Below are positions 50,346 through 57,627 of a stretch of 64,000 nt of DNA, piece by piece. The stretch is from positions 62,001 to 126,000 of the forward strand of contig NZ_JACRTE010000002.1 in the NCBI RefSeq assembly GCF_014385105.1. Direction: 5' to 3'. Under the pieces are notes generated by a model. That model did no database searches and had not been told where the DNA came from. It saw only the letters and a program-made list of their open reading frames with translations. The translations under genes were made by a program, and so were the position numbers. How positions within the stretch are numbered: position 1 is the first letter of the stretch; each line of letters begins with the position of its first letter. Source of the DNA: Qingrenia yutianensis (GTDB lineage Bacteria > Bacillota > Clostridia > UMGS1810).

Positions 50346-51376
50346 ATCTTCACGCTTTCGTCCGATTTTACGGTTTCGCCGATAATATAAGCGTCTGCGC
50401 CGTTTGCGTTAAGAATTTCAAGCGATTTGTCCGCGTCGTTTTTATCAACGATTACGCTCATTCCGATACCCATATTAAAGGTGTTGAACATATCTCTTTC
50501 GGGAATATTTCCCTCTTTCTGCAAAAGTGTGAAAATCGGCAGAATTTCAAGCGCGTTTTTGTCTATTTTCGCGCCGTAGCCTTTCGGAATACTTCTCGGA
50601 ATGTTTTCGTAAAATCCTCCGCCCGTTATATGTGAAACCGCCTTTACCGTCACTTTTTCAAAGAGCGCGCACATAGGCTTAACGTAAATTTTTGTCGGCG
50701 CAAGAAGTGTTTCGCCGATTGATTTTCCGCCCAAAAATTCAAGCGGAGTTTTTATATCTTTGTTTTCAACGTCGAATATTTTTCTCACAAGCGAAAAACC
50801 GTTTGAGTGAACACCCGACGATTTTAAGCCGATTATAACGTCGCCCTCTTTAACGGCTGAATTGTCCAAAAGCTTATCTTTATCGGCAATACCGACCGAA
50901 AAACCTGCAAGGTCGTATTCGTCCTCGGGGTAAAATCCCGGCATTTCCGCCGTTTCACCGCCGATGAGCGCACAGCCCGACTGCACACAGCCGTCCGCAA
51001 CGCCCGAAACGATTGACGCAACCTTTTCGGGAACGTTTTTGCCTACCGCGATATAGTCAAGGAAGAAAAGCGGTTTTGCTCCGCAGCAGATAATGTCGTT
51101 CACGCACATTGCAACGCAGTCTATGCCGACGGTGTCGTGCTTATCCATCAAAAACGCCATTTTAAGCTTTGTTCCCACGCCGTCGGTACCGCTCACAAGA
51201 ACGGGGTTTTTGATACCGCTCAAATCGAGTCCGAAAAGACCGCCGAAACCGCCTATACCCGATATTACACCGCTTGTTTTGGTTTTTGCGATATGCTCTT
51301 TCATAAGGTCAACCGCCTTGTAGCCCGCGGTGATGTCTACTCCTGCCGCTTTGTAACTTTCACTGAAGCTTTTCAA
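50339..51376 (-). CDS. purM: PurM, AIR synthetase
   Basis: This enzyme converts FGAM to AIR with ATP. The 345-residue protein has YKAAGVDITAGYKAVDLMK, GIGGFGGLFGLDL, VLVSGTDGVGTKLKMAF and HITGGGFYENIPRSIPKG. Its ATG overlaps the purF stop by four bases, giving translational coupling. Confidence 0.97.
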   Translation of the reverse strand: MKSFSESYKAAGVDITAGYKAVDLMKEHIAKTKTSGVISGIGGFGGLFGLDLSGIKNPVLVSGTDGVGTKLKMAFLMDKHDTVGIDCVAMCVNDIICCGAKPLFFLDYIAVGKNVPEKVASIVSGVADGCVQSGCALIGGETAEMPGFYPEDEYDLAGFSVGIADKDKLLDNSAVKEGDVIIGLKSSGVHSNGFSLVRKIFDVENKDIKTPLEFLGGKSIGETLLAPTKIYVKPMCALFEKVTVKAVSHITGGGFYENIPRSIPKGYGAKIDKNALEILPIFTLLQKEGNIPERDMFNTFNMGIGMSVIVDKNDADKSLEILNANGADAYIIGETVKSDESVKIC

Positions 51377-52809
51377 TCACAATCCCTCTTTTCGTTAATT
51401 TTATGTTCAAATCTGTTTTTCGCCGTTTCGGTCGGCACTTTTGTGGGATATTCCCCGTTAAAGCATGCCGAACAAAAGCTTTCGCCCTTACCGCCGACAA
51501 GCATATCGAGATGATTTACGTCAAGATAGCCGAGCGAATCAACGCCGATAATTTCCGCGATTTCGTCCACAGTGTGATGGCACGCTATAAGCGACTCGCG
51601 CGAGTCGATGTCGGTGCCGTAGTAGCACGGATTTAAAAACGGCGGTGCGGAAACGCGCATATGCACTTCTTTTGCGCCGGCGTCGCGCAGAAGCTTAACA
51701 ATTCTTGCGCTTGTCGTTCCGCGCACGATTGAGTCGTCAATGAGCACAACGCGCTTGCCTTTTATCGTTTCCGAAATAACGTTGAGCTTAATTCTCACCT
51801 TATCCTCGCGCGATTTCTGCCCCGGTGAGATAAACGTTCTTCCTATATATTTATTCTTTATAAATCCAATTCCGTAGGGTATGCCCGACTGTCTTGAATA
51901 TCCGATTGCCGCGTCAAGTCCCGAATCGGGAACGCCCACAACCACGTCCGCCTCAACGGGGTGCTCCATAGCAAGACACGCGCCTGCTTTAATTCTCGCC
52001 ATATGCACCGATTTACCTTCCATAACCGAGTCGGGACGCGCAAAATAAATGTATTCAAAAATGCACATCGTCGGTTTAACCTTGTTGCAGTGGTCGGTGA
52101 TGGAATGTATTCCGTCTTTGTCGAACACCACGATTTCTCCGGGTTTCACGTCGCGGATAAACGACGCGCCCACGCTGTCAAGCGCACAGCTTTCCGACGC
52201 GATGATATACGTTCCGTCGTCGGTAACACCGTAGCAAAGCGGTCTGAAACCGTTTTCGTCGCGCGCGGCGATAAGCTTTGACGGCGACATTACAACCAGC
52301 GAATACGCGCCTTTTATTTTGTTCATAGCGCGGTTTAACGCTTCTTCAATGGACGGCGAATTTATACGCTCTTTTGTGATGATGTACGAAATAACCTCGG
52401 TGTCGCTCGTCGAATGGAAAATGGAGCCCTCCATTTCAAGCTGTTCTCTGAGTTCCGCCGAATTTACAAGGTTTCCGTTGTGCGCGAGCGCCATTCTGCC
52501 CTTTATGTGGTTGACCACGATAGGCTGACAGTTAAGTCTGCCGTCTGTGCCCGTCGTGCCGTAGCGGACGTGGCCTACCGCCATATTGCCCTCGCCGAGA
52601 TTGTTTAAAATATCGGGCGTAAACACGTCGTTTACAAGTCCCGTATCTTTATAATAATTCAAAACTCCGTCATCGTTTACAACAATTCCGCAGCTTTCCT
52701 GACCGCGGTGCTGAAGAGCAAAAAGTCCGTAATATGCTGTTGCCGCGACGTTTGATTTTTCTTTTGCAAATACTCCGAAAACTCCACATTCCTCGTGAAT
52801 TTTATTCAT
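51373..52809 (-). CDS. purF: PurF, amidophosphoribosyltransferase
   Basis: The committed step of purine synthesis, PRPP plus glutamine to phosphoribosylamine. A short propeptide MNKIHEE precedes the catalytic cysteine of CGVFGVF (Cys8). The PRTase loop is VVLIDDSIVRGTTSARIV. C-terminal cysteines in the LIACHHT region and FCSACFNGEYPT are those expected for the Bacillus-type iron-sulfur form, which is oxygen labile. The protein has 478 residues and GGGAGAG precedes the ATG. Confidence 0.97.
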   Translation of the reverse strand: MNKIHEECGVFGVFAKEKSNVAATAYYGLFALQHRGQESCGIVVNDDGVLNYYKDTGLVNDVFTPDILNNLGEGNMAVGHVRYGTTGTDGRLNCQPIVVNHIKGRMALAHNGNLVNSAELREQLEMEGSIFHSTSDTEVISYIITKERINSPSIEEALNRAMNKIKGAYSLVVMSPSKLIAARDENGFRPLCYGVTDDGTYIIASESCALDSVGASFIRDVKPGEIVVFDKDGIHSITDHCNKVKPTMCIFEYIYFARPDSVMEGKSVHMARIKAGACLAMEHPVEADVVVGVPDSGLDAAIGYSRQSGIPYGIGFIKNKYIGRTFISPGQKSREDKVRIKLNVISETIKGKRVVLIDDSIVRGTTSARIVKLLRDAGAKEVHMRVSAPPFLNPCYYGTDIDSRESLIACHHTVDEIAEIIGVDSLGYLDVNHLDMLVGGKGESFCSACFNGEYPTKVPTETAKNRFEHKINEKRDCD

Positions 52810-52856
52810 ATTACTCTCCCGTTAAAATTAAATTTGTTCATTCACCAAAAACGCAA

Positions 52857-53567
52857 TTATTCGCCCAAAAGACGTTTCAAAATTTCGTTGTAAGCGTCCT
52901 CAACACCGCCGAGGTCGCGTCTGAATCTGTCTTTGTCAAGTTTTTCACCTGTTGTCGAATCCCAGAAACGGCAGGTGTCGGGCGAGATTTCATCCGCAAG
53001 CACGATTGTGCCGTCGCTCGTTTTGCCGAATTCAAGCTTGAAGTCGATAAGCTCGATATTTACATCTTTGAGATAGTCGGACAAAATTTTGTTTATTTTA
53101 AGCGAATAATCGGAAATAAGCTTTAATTCCTCCTCCGTTGCAAATCCCATTGCAAGAATGTGATAATCGTTTACCATAGGGTCACCGAGCGCGTCGTCTT
53201 TGTAGCAAAATTCCAAAACGGTACGGCTCATCTTTGTACCTTCGCTGAGTCCGAGCCTTTTCGCAAGCGAACCCGCCGCTATATTTCTTACGATAACCTC
53301 AAGCGGAACGATTGAAACTTTTTTCACAACCGTTTCTCTGTCGGACAATTCCTCGACAAAATGAGTGGGAATACCGTTTTTCTCCAAAAGCTTCATAAGG
53401 TGGTTTGTAACGCGGTTATTGATTGCGCCTTTTCCCATAATTGTGCCTTTTTTAAGCCCGTTAAAAGCGGTTGCGTCGTCTTTGTAAGACACTATGCACA
53501 AATTTTCATCATTTGTTGCAAATACTTTTTTTGCCTTTCCTTCGTAAAGCTGAACAGTTTTTTCCAT
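52857..53567 (-). CDS. purC: PurC, SAICAR synthetase
   Basis: This enzyme joins CAIR and aspartate to give SAICAR. The 236-residue protein starts MEKTVQLYEGKAKKVF and has ATAFNGLKKGTI, VPLEVIVRNIAAGSLAKR and LIDFKLEFGKT, all family signatures. An ATG at 53579 touches the AAGGAG directly and cannot be used, so ATG 53567 is preferred at 12 bases. It follows purE by about 45 bases. Confidence 0.96.
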   Translation of the reverse strand: MEKTVQLYEGKAKKVFATNDENLCIVSYKDDATAFNGLKKGTIMGKGAINNRVTNHLMKLLEKNGIPTHFVEELSDRETVVKKVSIVPLEVIVRNIAAGSLAKRLGLSEGTKMSRTVLEFCYKDDALGDPMVNDYHILAMGFATEEELKLISDYSLKINKILSDYLKDVNIELIDFKLEFGKTSDGTIVLADEISPDTCRFWDSTTGEKLDKDRFRRDLGGVEDAYNEILKRLLGE

Positions 53568-53612
53568 TGTTACCGACATCTCCTTAAATTTTAATTTTAC
53601 CGCAATTTATGT

Positions 53613-54107
53613 TTATTTGTTGTATTTTTCCTCAACCGCCCTGTTTTTTTCAAGCACGGCTTTTGAATTTTCAGCGCGGTCGTCATCAAGCTTCTGCGCG
53701 ATTTTTTCATCTGATACCGCAAGAATTTCAAGCGCCAAAAGCGCCGCGTTTTTCGCGCCGTCTATAGCAACCGTTGCAACGGGTATTCCGCCCGGCATCT
53801 GAACTGTTGACAAAAGCGCGTCCAGTCCGTCAAGCGTTGACGATTTTATCGGTATTCCGATAACGGGAACGGTTGTATTCGCCGCGATTGCGCCTGCAAG
53901 ATGCGCCGCTTTTCCCGCCGCGCAGATTATTGCGCCGAAGCCGTTTTTGCGCGCGTTTTTTGAAAATTCGCTCGCCTCAACAGGTGTTCTGTGCGCCGAA
54001 TATATGTGTACCTCATATTCCGCGCCGAATTTTTTAAGCGTGTCTATTGCGCCCTCAACAACGCCCAAATCGGAATCGCTTCCCATAATTATACCTATTT
54101 TTTTCAC
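53613..54107 (-). CDS. purE: PurE, N5-carboxyaminoimidazole ribonucleotide mutase
   Basis: A 164-residue mutase with the class I PurE signatures GIIMGSDSDLGVV, YSAHRTP and QMPGGIPVATVAIDGAKNAALLA. The conserved loop AGGAAHLPG reads AGKAAHLAG. An open frame continues upstream through the riboswitch to 54239, but the true start is GTG 54107, seven bases after AGGAGG. No purK is present in the window, so the carboxylation partner must be elsewhere or absent. It is the first gene of the ten-gene purine operon. Confidence 0.96.
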   Translation of the reverse strand: MKKIGIIMGSDSDLGVVEGAIDTLKKFGAEYEVHIYSAHRTPVEASEFSKNARKNGFGAIICAAGKAAHLAGAIAANTTVPVIGIPIKSSTLDGLDALLSTVQMPGGIPVATVAIDGAKNAALLALEILAVSDEKIAQKLDDDRAENSKAVLEKNRAVEEKYNK

Positions 54108-54121
54108 GTCAAAAATCCTCC

Positions 54122-54174
54122 TAAAAAATATAAGGGCAGTCCCGTAAACATAAAAAATATTTATAGGACTGCCC
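54122..54174 (-). terminator. Riboswitch-controlled terminator of the purine operon
   Basis: Arms GGGCAGTCC and GGACTGCCC close a 23-base A/T-rich loop and run into TTATATTTTTT on the minus strand. The 5' arm shares bases with the 3' end of the ZTP aptamer, so ligand binding should prevent termination. Confidence 0.9.
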
Positions 54175-54256
54175 AGACGGTCGGCATTATAAGTTTCTGC
54201 TCCATTGTGGTATTCCACCGTCCGCGTTTGCACGAACACTCCGTCAGTCGCAAAAA
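54168..54256 (-). ncRNA. ZTP (pfl) riboswitch aptamer
   Basis: The minus strand shows the conserved blocks of the ZTP riboswitch: GACTGACGG at the 5' side, GTGGAATACCAC-ATGGAG in the middle and GCCGACCGTCTGGGCA at the 3' side, which forms the ligand pseudoknot. They closely resemble the Fusobacterium ulcerans aptamer as I remember it. An extra hairpin-like insert (GTGTTCGTGCAAACGCGGAC) lies between the first two blocks. ZMP/ZTP accumulates when 10-formyl-THF is short, and the RNA then turns the operon on. Confidence 0.93.
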
Positions 54257-54296
54257 CCCTTTGCTTGTAATTTTTCCTTCTCTATCTACATACAGT

Positions 54297-54325
54297 ATTA
54301 TAAATTAATTGCCGAAAAAAGTCAA
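54297..54325 (-). promoter_or_regulatory. Predicted promoter of the purine operon
   Basis: TTGACT (54320-54325), a 17-base spacer and TATAAT (54297-54302) on the minus strand, starting the transcript about 40 bases before the ZTP aptamer. Confidence 0.85.
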
Positions 54326-54494
54326 GTTATAAAAACAACATAATTTTTAAAATTTTAGGACAAAATAATGCTCAAAAAATGTGTTTTATTGGTCAATTTC
54401 ACCATAGTGCGGATTATTATATAAATGTTGCACAAAACTACTGTATGTTTTTGCAGTATTTTGTAGTATTACCGAAAGAAATTGTAAAAAAGTC
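54326..54494. other. A/T-rich divergent spacer
   Basis: Between the purine promoter and the glmU promoter there is no credible gene. Near 54430-54475 related GTAGTATT/GCAGTATTTT words occur, too irregular to call a repeat. Confidence 0.4.
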
Positions 54495-54523
54495 TTGAAA
54501 AATATGTAAAAAAATCATATAAT
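54495..54523 (+). promoter_or_regulatory. Predicted promoter of glmU-prs
   Basis: TTGAAA (54495-54500), a 17-base spacer and TATAAT (54518-54523), about 40 bases upstream of the glmU start. Confidence 0.8.
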
Positions 54524-54561
54524 GTTATTGTATGTGTAAAAACGATTAAGGACGTGATTGT

Positions 54562-55926
54562 TTGAATAAATTTTCAGCAGTTATCCTTGCCGCGGGACAG
54601 GGCAAAAGAATGAATTCCGAAATCTGCAAGGTTATGCACAAAATAAGCGGAAAACCGCTTGCAAAATGGGTTAAAGACAAGCTTGATGACGCAGGCTGTG
54701 AAAAAGAAGTTATGGTTATCGGCCATAAAAAAGAACAGGTAAAAGAGTTTTTCGGCGACAGTGTTCTTTATTCCGAACAGAAAGAAATGCTCGGCACGGG
54801 GCACGCGGTTATGATGACAAAACCGCATTTTGAAGGCGAAAACACAACCGTTATGGTTCTTTGCGGCGACGCTCCTCTTATCAGCGAAAAGCTTATCCGC
54901 AGTGTGGTGGATTTCCACAAAAAAAGCGGTGCAAGCGCAACGGTCGTTTCGGCGAAAATTGATAATCCTTTCGGCTACGGCAGGGTTATAACCGATGATA
55001 ACGGCGCGCTTTTGAAGATTGTTGAGCAAAAGGACGCAACAGAGGACGAGAAAAAGGTTAACGAGGTAAACTCGGGTATGTACTGCTTTGAGTCGAAAGA
55101 CCTTTTCGGCGCGCTCTCCAAAATTACAAACGACAACGCGCAGGGCGAATACTATCTCACCGACACAATTTCGGTTTTAAAGGGCGAGGGCAAAAAGGTT
55201 TTCGCATTTTCGGCTGAAAATTCAAGCGAAATACTCGGCGTAAACAACAGAGTTGACCTTGCAAATGCGCAGAAGATAAAACACGGCGAAATTATAGAAA
55301 AACACCTTATAAACGGCGTTACGATAATCGACCCGTCAACAACTTACATTGACGATGAGACGGTTATCGAAAGCGACACGGTGATTTATCCCAACACAAA
55401 TATTAAAGGAAATTCTCATATTGGACATTTTTGCGAAATCGGCCCGAACAGTGTTATCACGAACACAAAAATCGGTGATAATGTAACATTTTTAAGCTCG
55501 GTTGCAAACGAAGCGTCGGTCGGCGACGAATGCAGTGTAGGTCCGTTCGCGTATTTAAGACCCAAGGCAAACGTGGGAAAACACGTTAAAATCGGCGATT
55601 TTGTTGAAGTTAAAAATTCAAACATCGACGAGGGCACAAAAGTGTCGCACTTAACATATATCGGCGACAGCGACGTGGGCAAAAACATAAACTTCGGCTG
55701 CGGAACAATCACCGTTAACTACGACGGCAAAAACAAATTCCGCACGGTTATTGAAGACAACGCTTTTATCGGCTGTAACACAAACCTTGTTGCGCCCGTA
55801 AAGGTTAAGAAAAACGCGTTTGTCGCGGCAGGTTCGACCATTACCGACGACGTTGACGAAAACGCTCTTGCAATCGCAAGAAGCCGTCAGACTATCAAGA
55901 AAAACTGGCACAAAAAAGAGAAGTAA
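54562..55926 (+). CDS. glmU: GlmU, bifunctional N-acetylglucosamine-1-P uridylyltransferase/acetyltransferase
   Basis: This enzyme makes UDP-GlcNAc from GlmM's product. The 454-residue protein has the N-terminal pyrophosphorylase loop AVILAAGQGKRM, LCGDAPLI and a DNAQGEYYLTD segment. It continues into a left-handed beta-helix of hexapeptide repeats from about residue 250, with YLRPKANVGKHVKIGDFVEVKNS and the acetyltransferase His region TVNYDGKNKFRT. The start is TTG 54562, with AAGGA nine bases upstream. It is followed by prs after 27 bases, a conserved Firmicutes pair. Confidence 0.97.
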   Translation: MNKFSAVILAAGQGKRMNSEICKVMHKISGKPLAKWVKDKLDDAGCEKEVMVIGHKKEQVKEFFGDSVLYSEQKEMLGTGHAVMMTKPHFEGENTTVMVLCGDAPLISEKLIRSVVDFHKKSGASATVVSAKIDNPFGYGRVITDDNGALLKIVEQKDATEDEKKVNEVNSGMYCFESKDLFGALSKITNDNAQGEYYLTDTISVLKGEGKKVFAFSAENSSEILGVNNRVDLANAQKIKHGEIIEKHLINGVTIIDPSTTYIDDETVIESDTVIYPNTNIKGNSHIGHFCEIGPNSVITNTKIGDNVTFLSSVANEASVGDECSVGPFAYLRPKANVGKHVKIGDFVEVKNSNIDEGTKVSHLTYIGDSDVGKNINFGCGTITVNYDGKNKFRTVIEDNAFIGCNTNLVAPVKVKKNAFVAAGSTITDDVDENALAIARSRQTIKKNWHKKEK

Positions 55927-55953
55927 AATTATAATATACGAAGGAGTAAAACA

Positions 55954-56910
55954 ATGATATCACACGGTAAGAACATCAAAATCTTTACTGCCAATGCAAG
56001 CAGTGATCTGGCAAAAAAAATTGCAGAGCATCTCGGCGTTTCGCTCGGTGACGCTCAAGTAGGCAAATTCTCGGACGGTGAAATTTACGTTAACATTAAC
56101 GAAACTGTCCGCGGTTCGGACGTTTTCGTGGTTCAGTCCACCTGCGACCCCGTAAACGACAACCTTATGGAGCTTCTTATTATGATTGACGCTTTCCGAC
56201 GTGCGTCCGCAGGCAGAATTACCGCTGTTATGCCCTATTTCGGCTATGCAAGACAGGACAGAAAAGCAAAGGCGCGCGATCCGATTTCGGCAAAGCTTGT
56301 TGCAGACCTTATCGCAACCGCAGGCGCAGACAGAGTTCTTACGATGGATTTGCACGCTCCTCAAATTCAGGGATTTTTCAATGTTCCCGTTGACCACCTT
56401 CTCGGTGTGCCCGTTTTGGCAAAATTCTTCAGAGAGGAAATGAAAGACGTTTTGGATAATATCGTTGTTGTATCGCCCGACCTCGGCAGTGTTACAAGAG
56501 CGAGAAACTTTGCACAGCGTCTTGACGCTCCCATCGCGATTATCGACAAAAGACGTCCGAAAGCAAACGTTTCGGAGGTTATGAACATAATCGGCGACAT
56601 CAAAGGCAAAACCGCTATTCTGGTAGACGATATGATTGACACCGCCGGCACAATCACAAACGGCGCACAGGCACTTATCGACCGCGGTGCAAGCAAGGTT
56701 TACGCTTGCTGTACGCACGGCGTTCTTTCCGGTCCGGCTATCGAGAGAATTAAAAATTCGTGCATCGAACAGCTTGTTATGCTCGACACAATCACTCTTT
56801 CGGACGAAAAGAAAATCGACAAAATCAAAACTCTTTCGGTTGCTCCCATTTTCGGCCAGGCTATCGACAAGGTTTACGAGGAAACTTCAATCAGCACATT
56901 GTTTATCTAA
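55954..56910 (+). CDS. prs: Ribose-phosphate pyrophosphokinase (PRPP synthetase)
   Basis: This enzyme makes PRPP from ribose 5-phosphate and ATP, feeding purine, pyrimidine and salvage reactions including xpt and purF here. The 318-residue protein has FSDGEIYVNINETVRG, DLHAPQIQGFF and the PRPP loop AILVDDMIDTAGTI. AAGGAG precedes the ATG. It is cotranscribed with glmU and ends at a strong terminator. Confidence 0.97.
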   Translation: MISHGKNIKIFTANASSDLAKKIAEHLGVSLGDAQVGKFSDGEIYVNINETVRGSDVFVVQSTCDPVNDNLMELLIMIDAFRRASAGRITAVMPYFGYARQDRKAKARDPISAKLVADLIATAGADRVLTMDLHAPQIQGFFNVPVDHLLGVPVLAKFFREEMKDVLDNIVVVSPDLGSVTRARNFAQRLDAPIAIIDKRRPKANVSEVMNIIGDIKGKTAILVDDMIDTAGTITNGAQALIDRGASKVYACCTHGVLSGPAIERIKNSCIEQLVMLDTITLSDEKKIDKIKTLSVAPIFGQAIDKVYEETSISTLFI

Positions 56911-56920
56911 AAAGTATACA

Positions 56921-56950
56921 TAACGGCGGTTTTTCCGCCGTTTATTTTTC
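56921..56950 (+). terminator. Intrinsic terminator after prs
   Basis: AACGGCGG and CCGCCGTT arms with a 5-base T loop, followed by TATTTTTC, starting 11 bases after the stop. Confidence 0.88.
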
Positions 56951-56960
56951 TTATAAAAAC

Positions 56961-56995
56961 GCAAAACGGCAAAATATTTTATTTTGCCGTTTTGC
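56961..56995 (+). repeat. Perfect 16-base inverted repeat before pth
   Basis: GCAAAACGGCAAAATA and its exact complement are separated by three T residues. It lies 25 bases upstream of the pth ATG and just after the prs terminator, with no T run on the 3' side, so it may be an operator or an mRNA 5' stabiliser rather than a terminator. Confidence 0.75.
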
Positions 56996-57020
56996 GGTGC
57001 ATAAAAAGAGGTGAAAATAA

Positions 57021-57593
57021 ATGTATCTTATTGCAGGTTTGGGAAACCCCGACAAAAAATACAGCTGCACACGTCATAATATCGGCTTTGACGCGATAGA
57101 TATGATAGCAAGGGAGATTAACTGCGACGTTAAAAAATTAAAATTCAAATCACTTCTCGGCGAGGGCAAAATTGCAGGAGAAAAGGTGATTTTGGCAAAA
57201 CCGCAGACGTATATGAACAACAGCGGTGAGGCAATCCGCGATATTTCGGCGTTTTACAAAATTGAGCCGAAAAACATCATAATTTTTCACGACGACATAA
57301 GCCTTCCTACGGGCAGAATAAGGCTTCGTCCGAAAGGCAGCGACGGCGGTCACAACGGGCTGAAATCTATCATTTATCAGCTTGTGAGCGACGAATTTCT
57401 GCGCGTGAAAATCGGCGTCGGCGCGCCCGAAAACAAAAATTACGACCTTGCGGACTATGTTCTCGGCAAATTTACAAAGGACGATTTGAAAAAAATCGTT
57501 CCCGTTCTGAAAGAATGTTTCAAAATTTCCGAATGTATCATTAAAGACGGAATGGCAAACGCTATGAACAAATACAACGGCAAAGAATTTTAA
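57021..57593 (+). CDS. pth: Peptidyl-tRNA hydrolase
   Basis: This enzyme recycles tRNA from prematurely released peptidyl-tRNA. The 190-residue protein has GLGNPDKKYSCTRHNIGF with catalytic His19, AKPQTYMNNSGEA, FHDDISLPTGRIRLRPKGSDGGHNGLKS and a C-terminal CIIKDGMANAMNKYN. AGAGGTGA precedes the ATG. It is followed by mfd after 34 bases, a common Firmicutes arrangement. Confidence 0.97.
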   Translation: MYLIAGLGNPDKKYSCTRHNIGFDAIDMIAREINCDVKKLKFKSLLGEGKIAGEKVILAKPQTYMNNSGEAIRDISAFYKIEPKNIIIFHDDISLPTGRIRLRPKGSDGGHNGLKSIIYQLVSDEFLRVKIGVGAPENKNYDLADYVLGKFTKDDLKKIVPVLKECFKISECIIKDGMANAMNKYNGKEF

Positions 57594-57627
57594 TTTTTAT
57601 ATTGTATAAAGAAAGGAGCGGTTACAA

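Noticed and set aside
54108..54239. N-terminal extension of purE (44 extra codons)
   Set aside because: The extension translates the ZTP aptamer and terminator. GTG 54107 with AGGAGG matches PurE starts.
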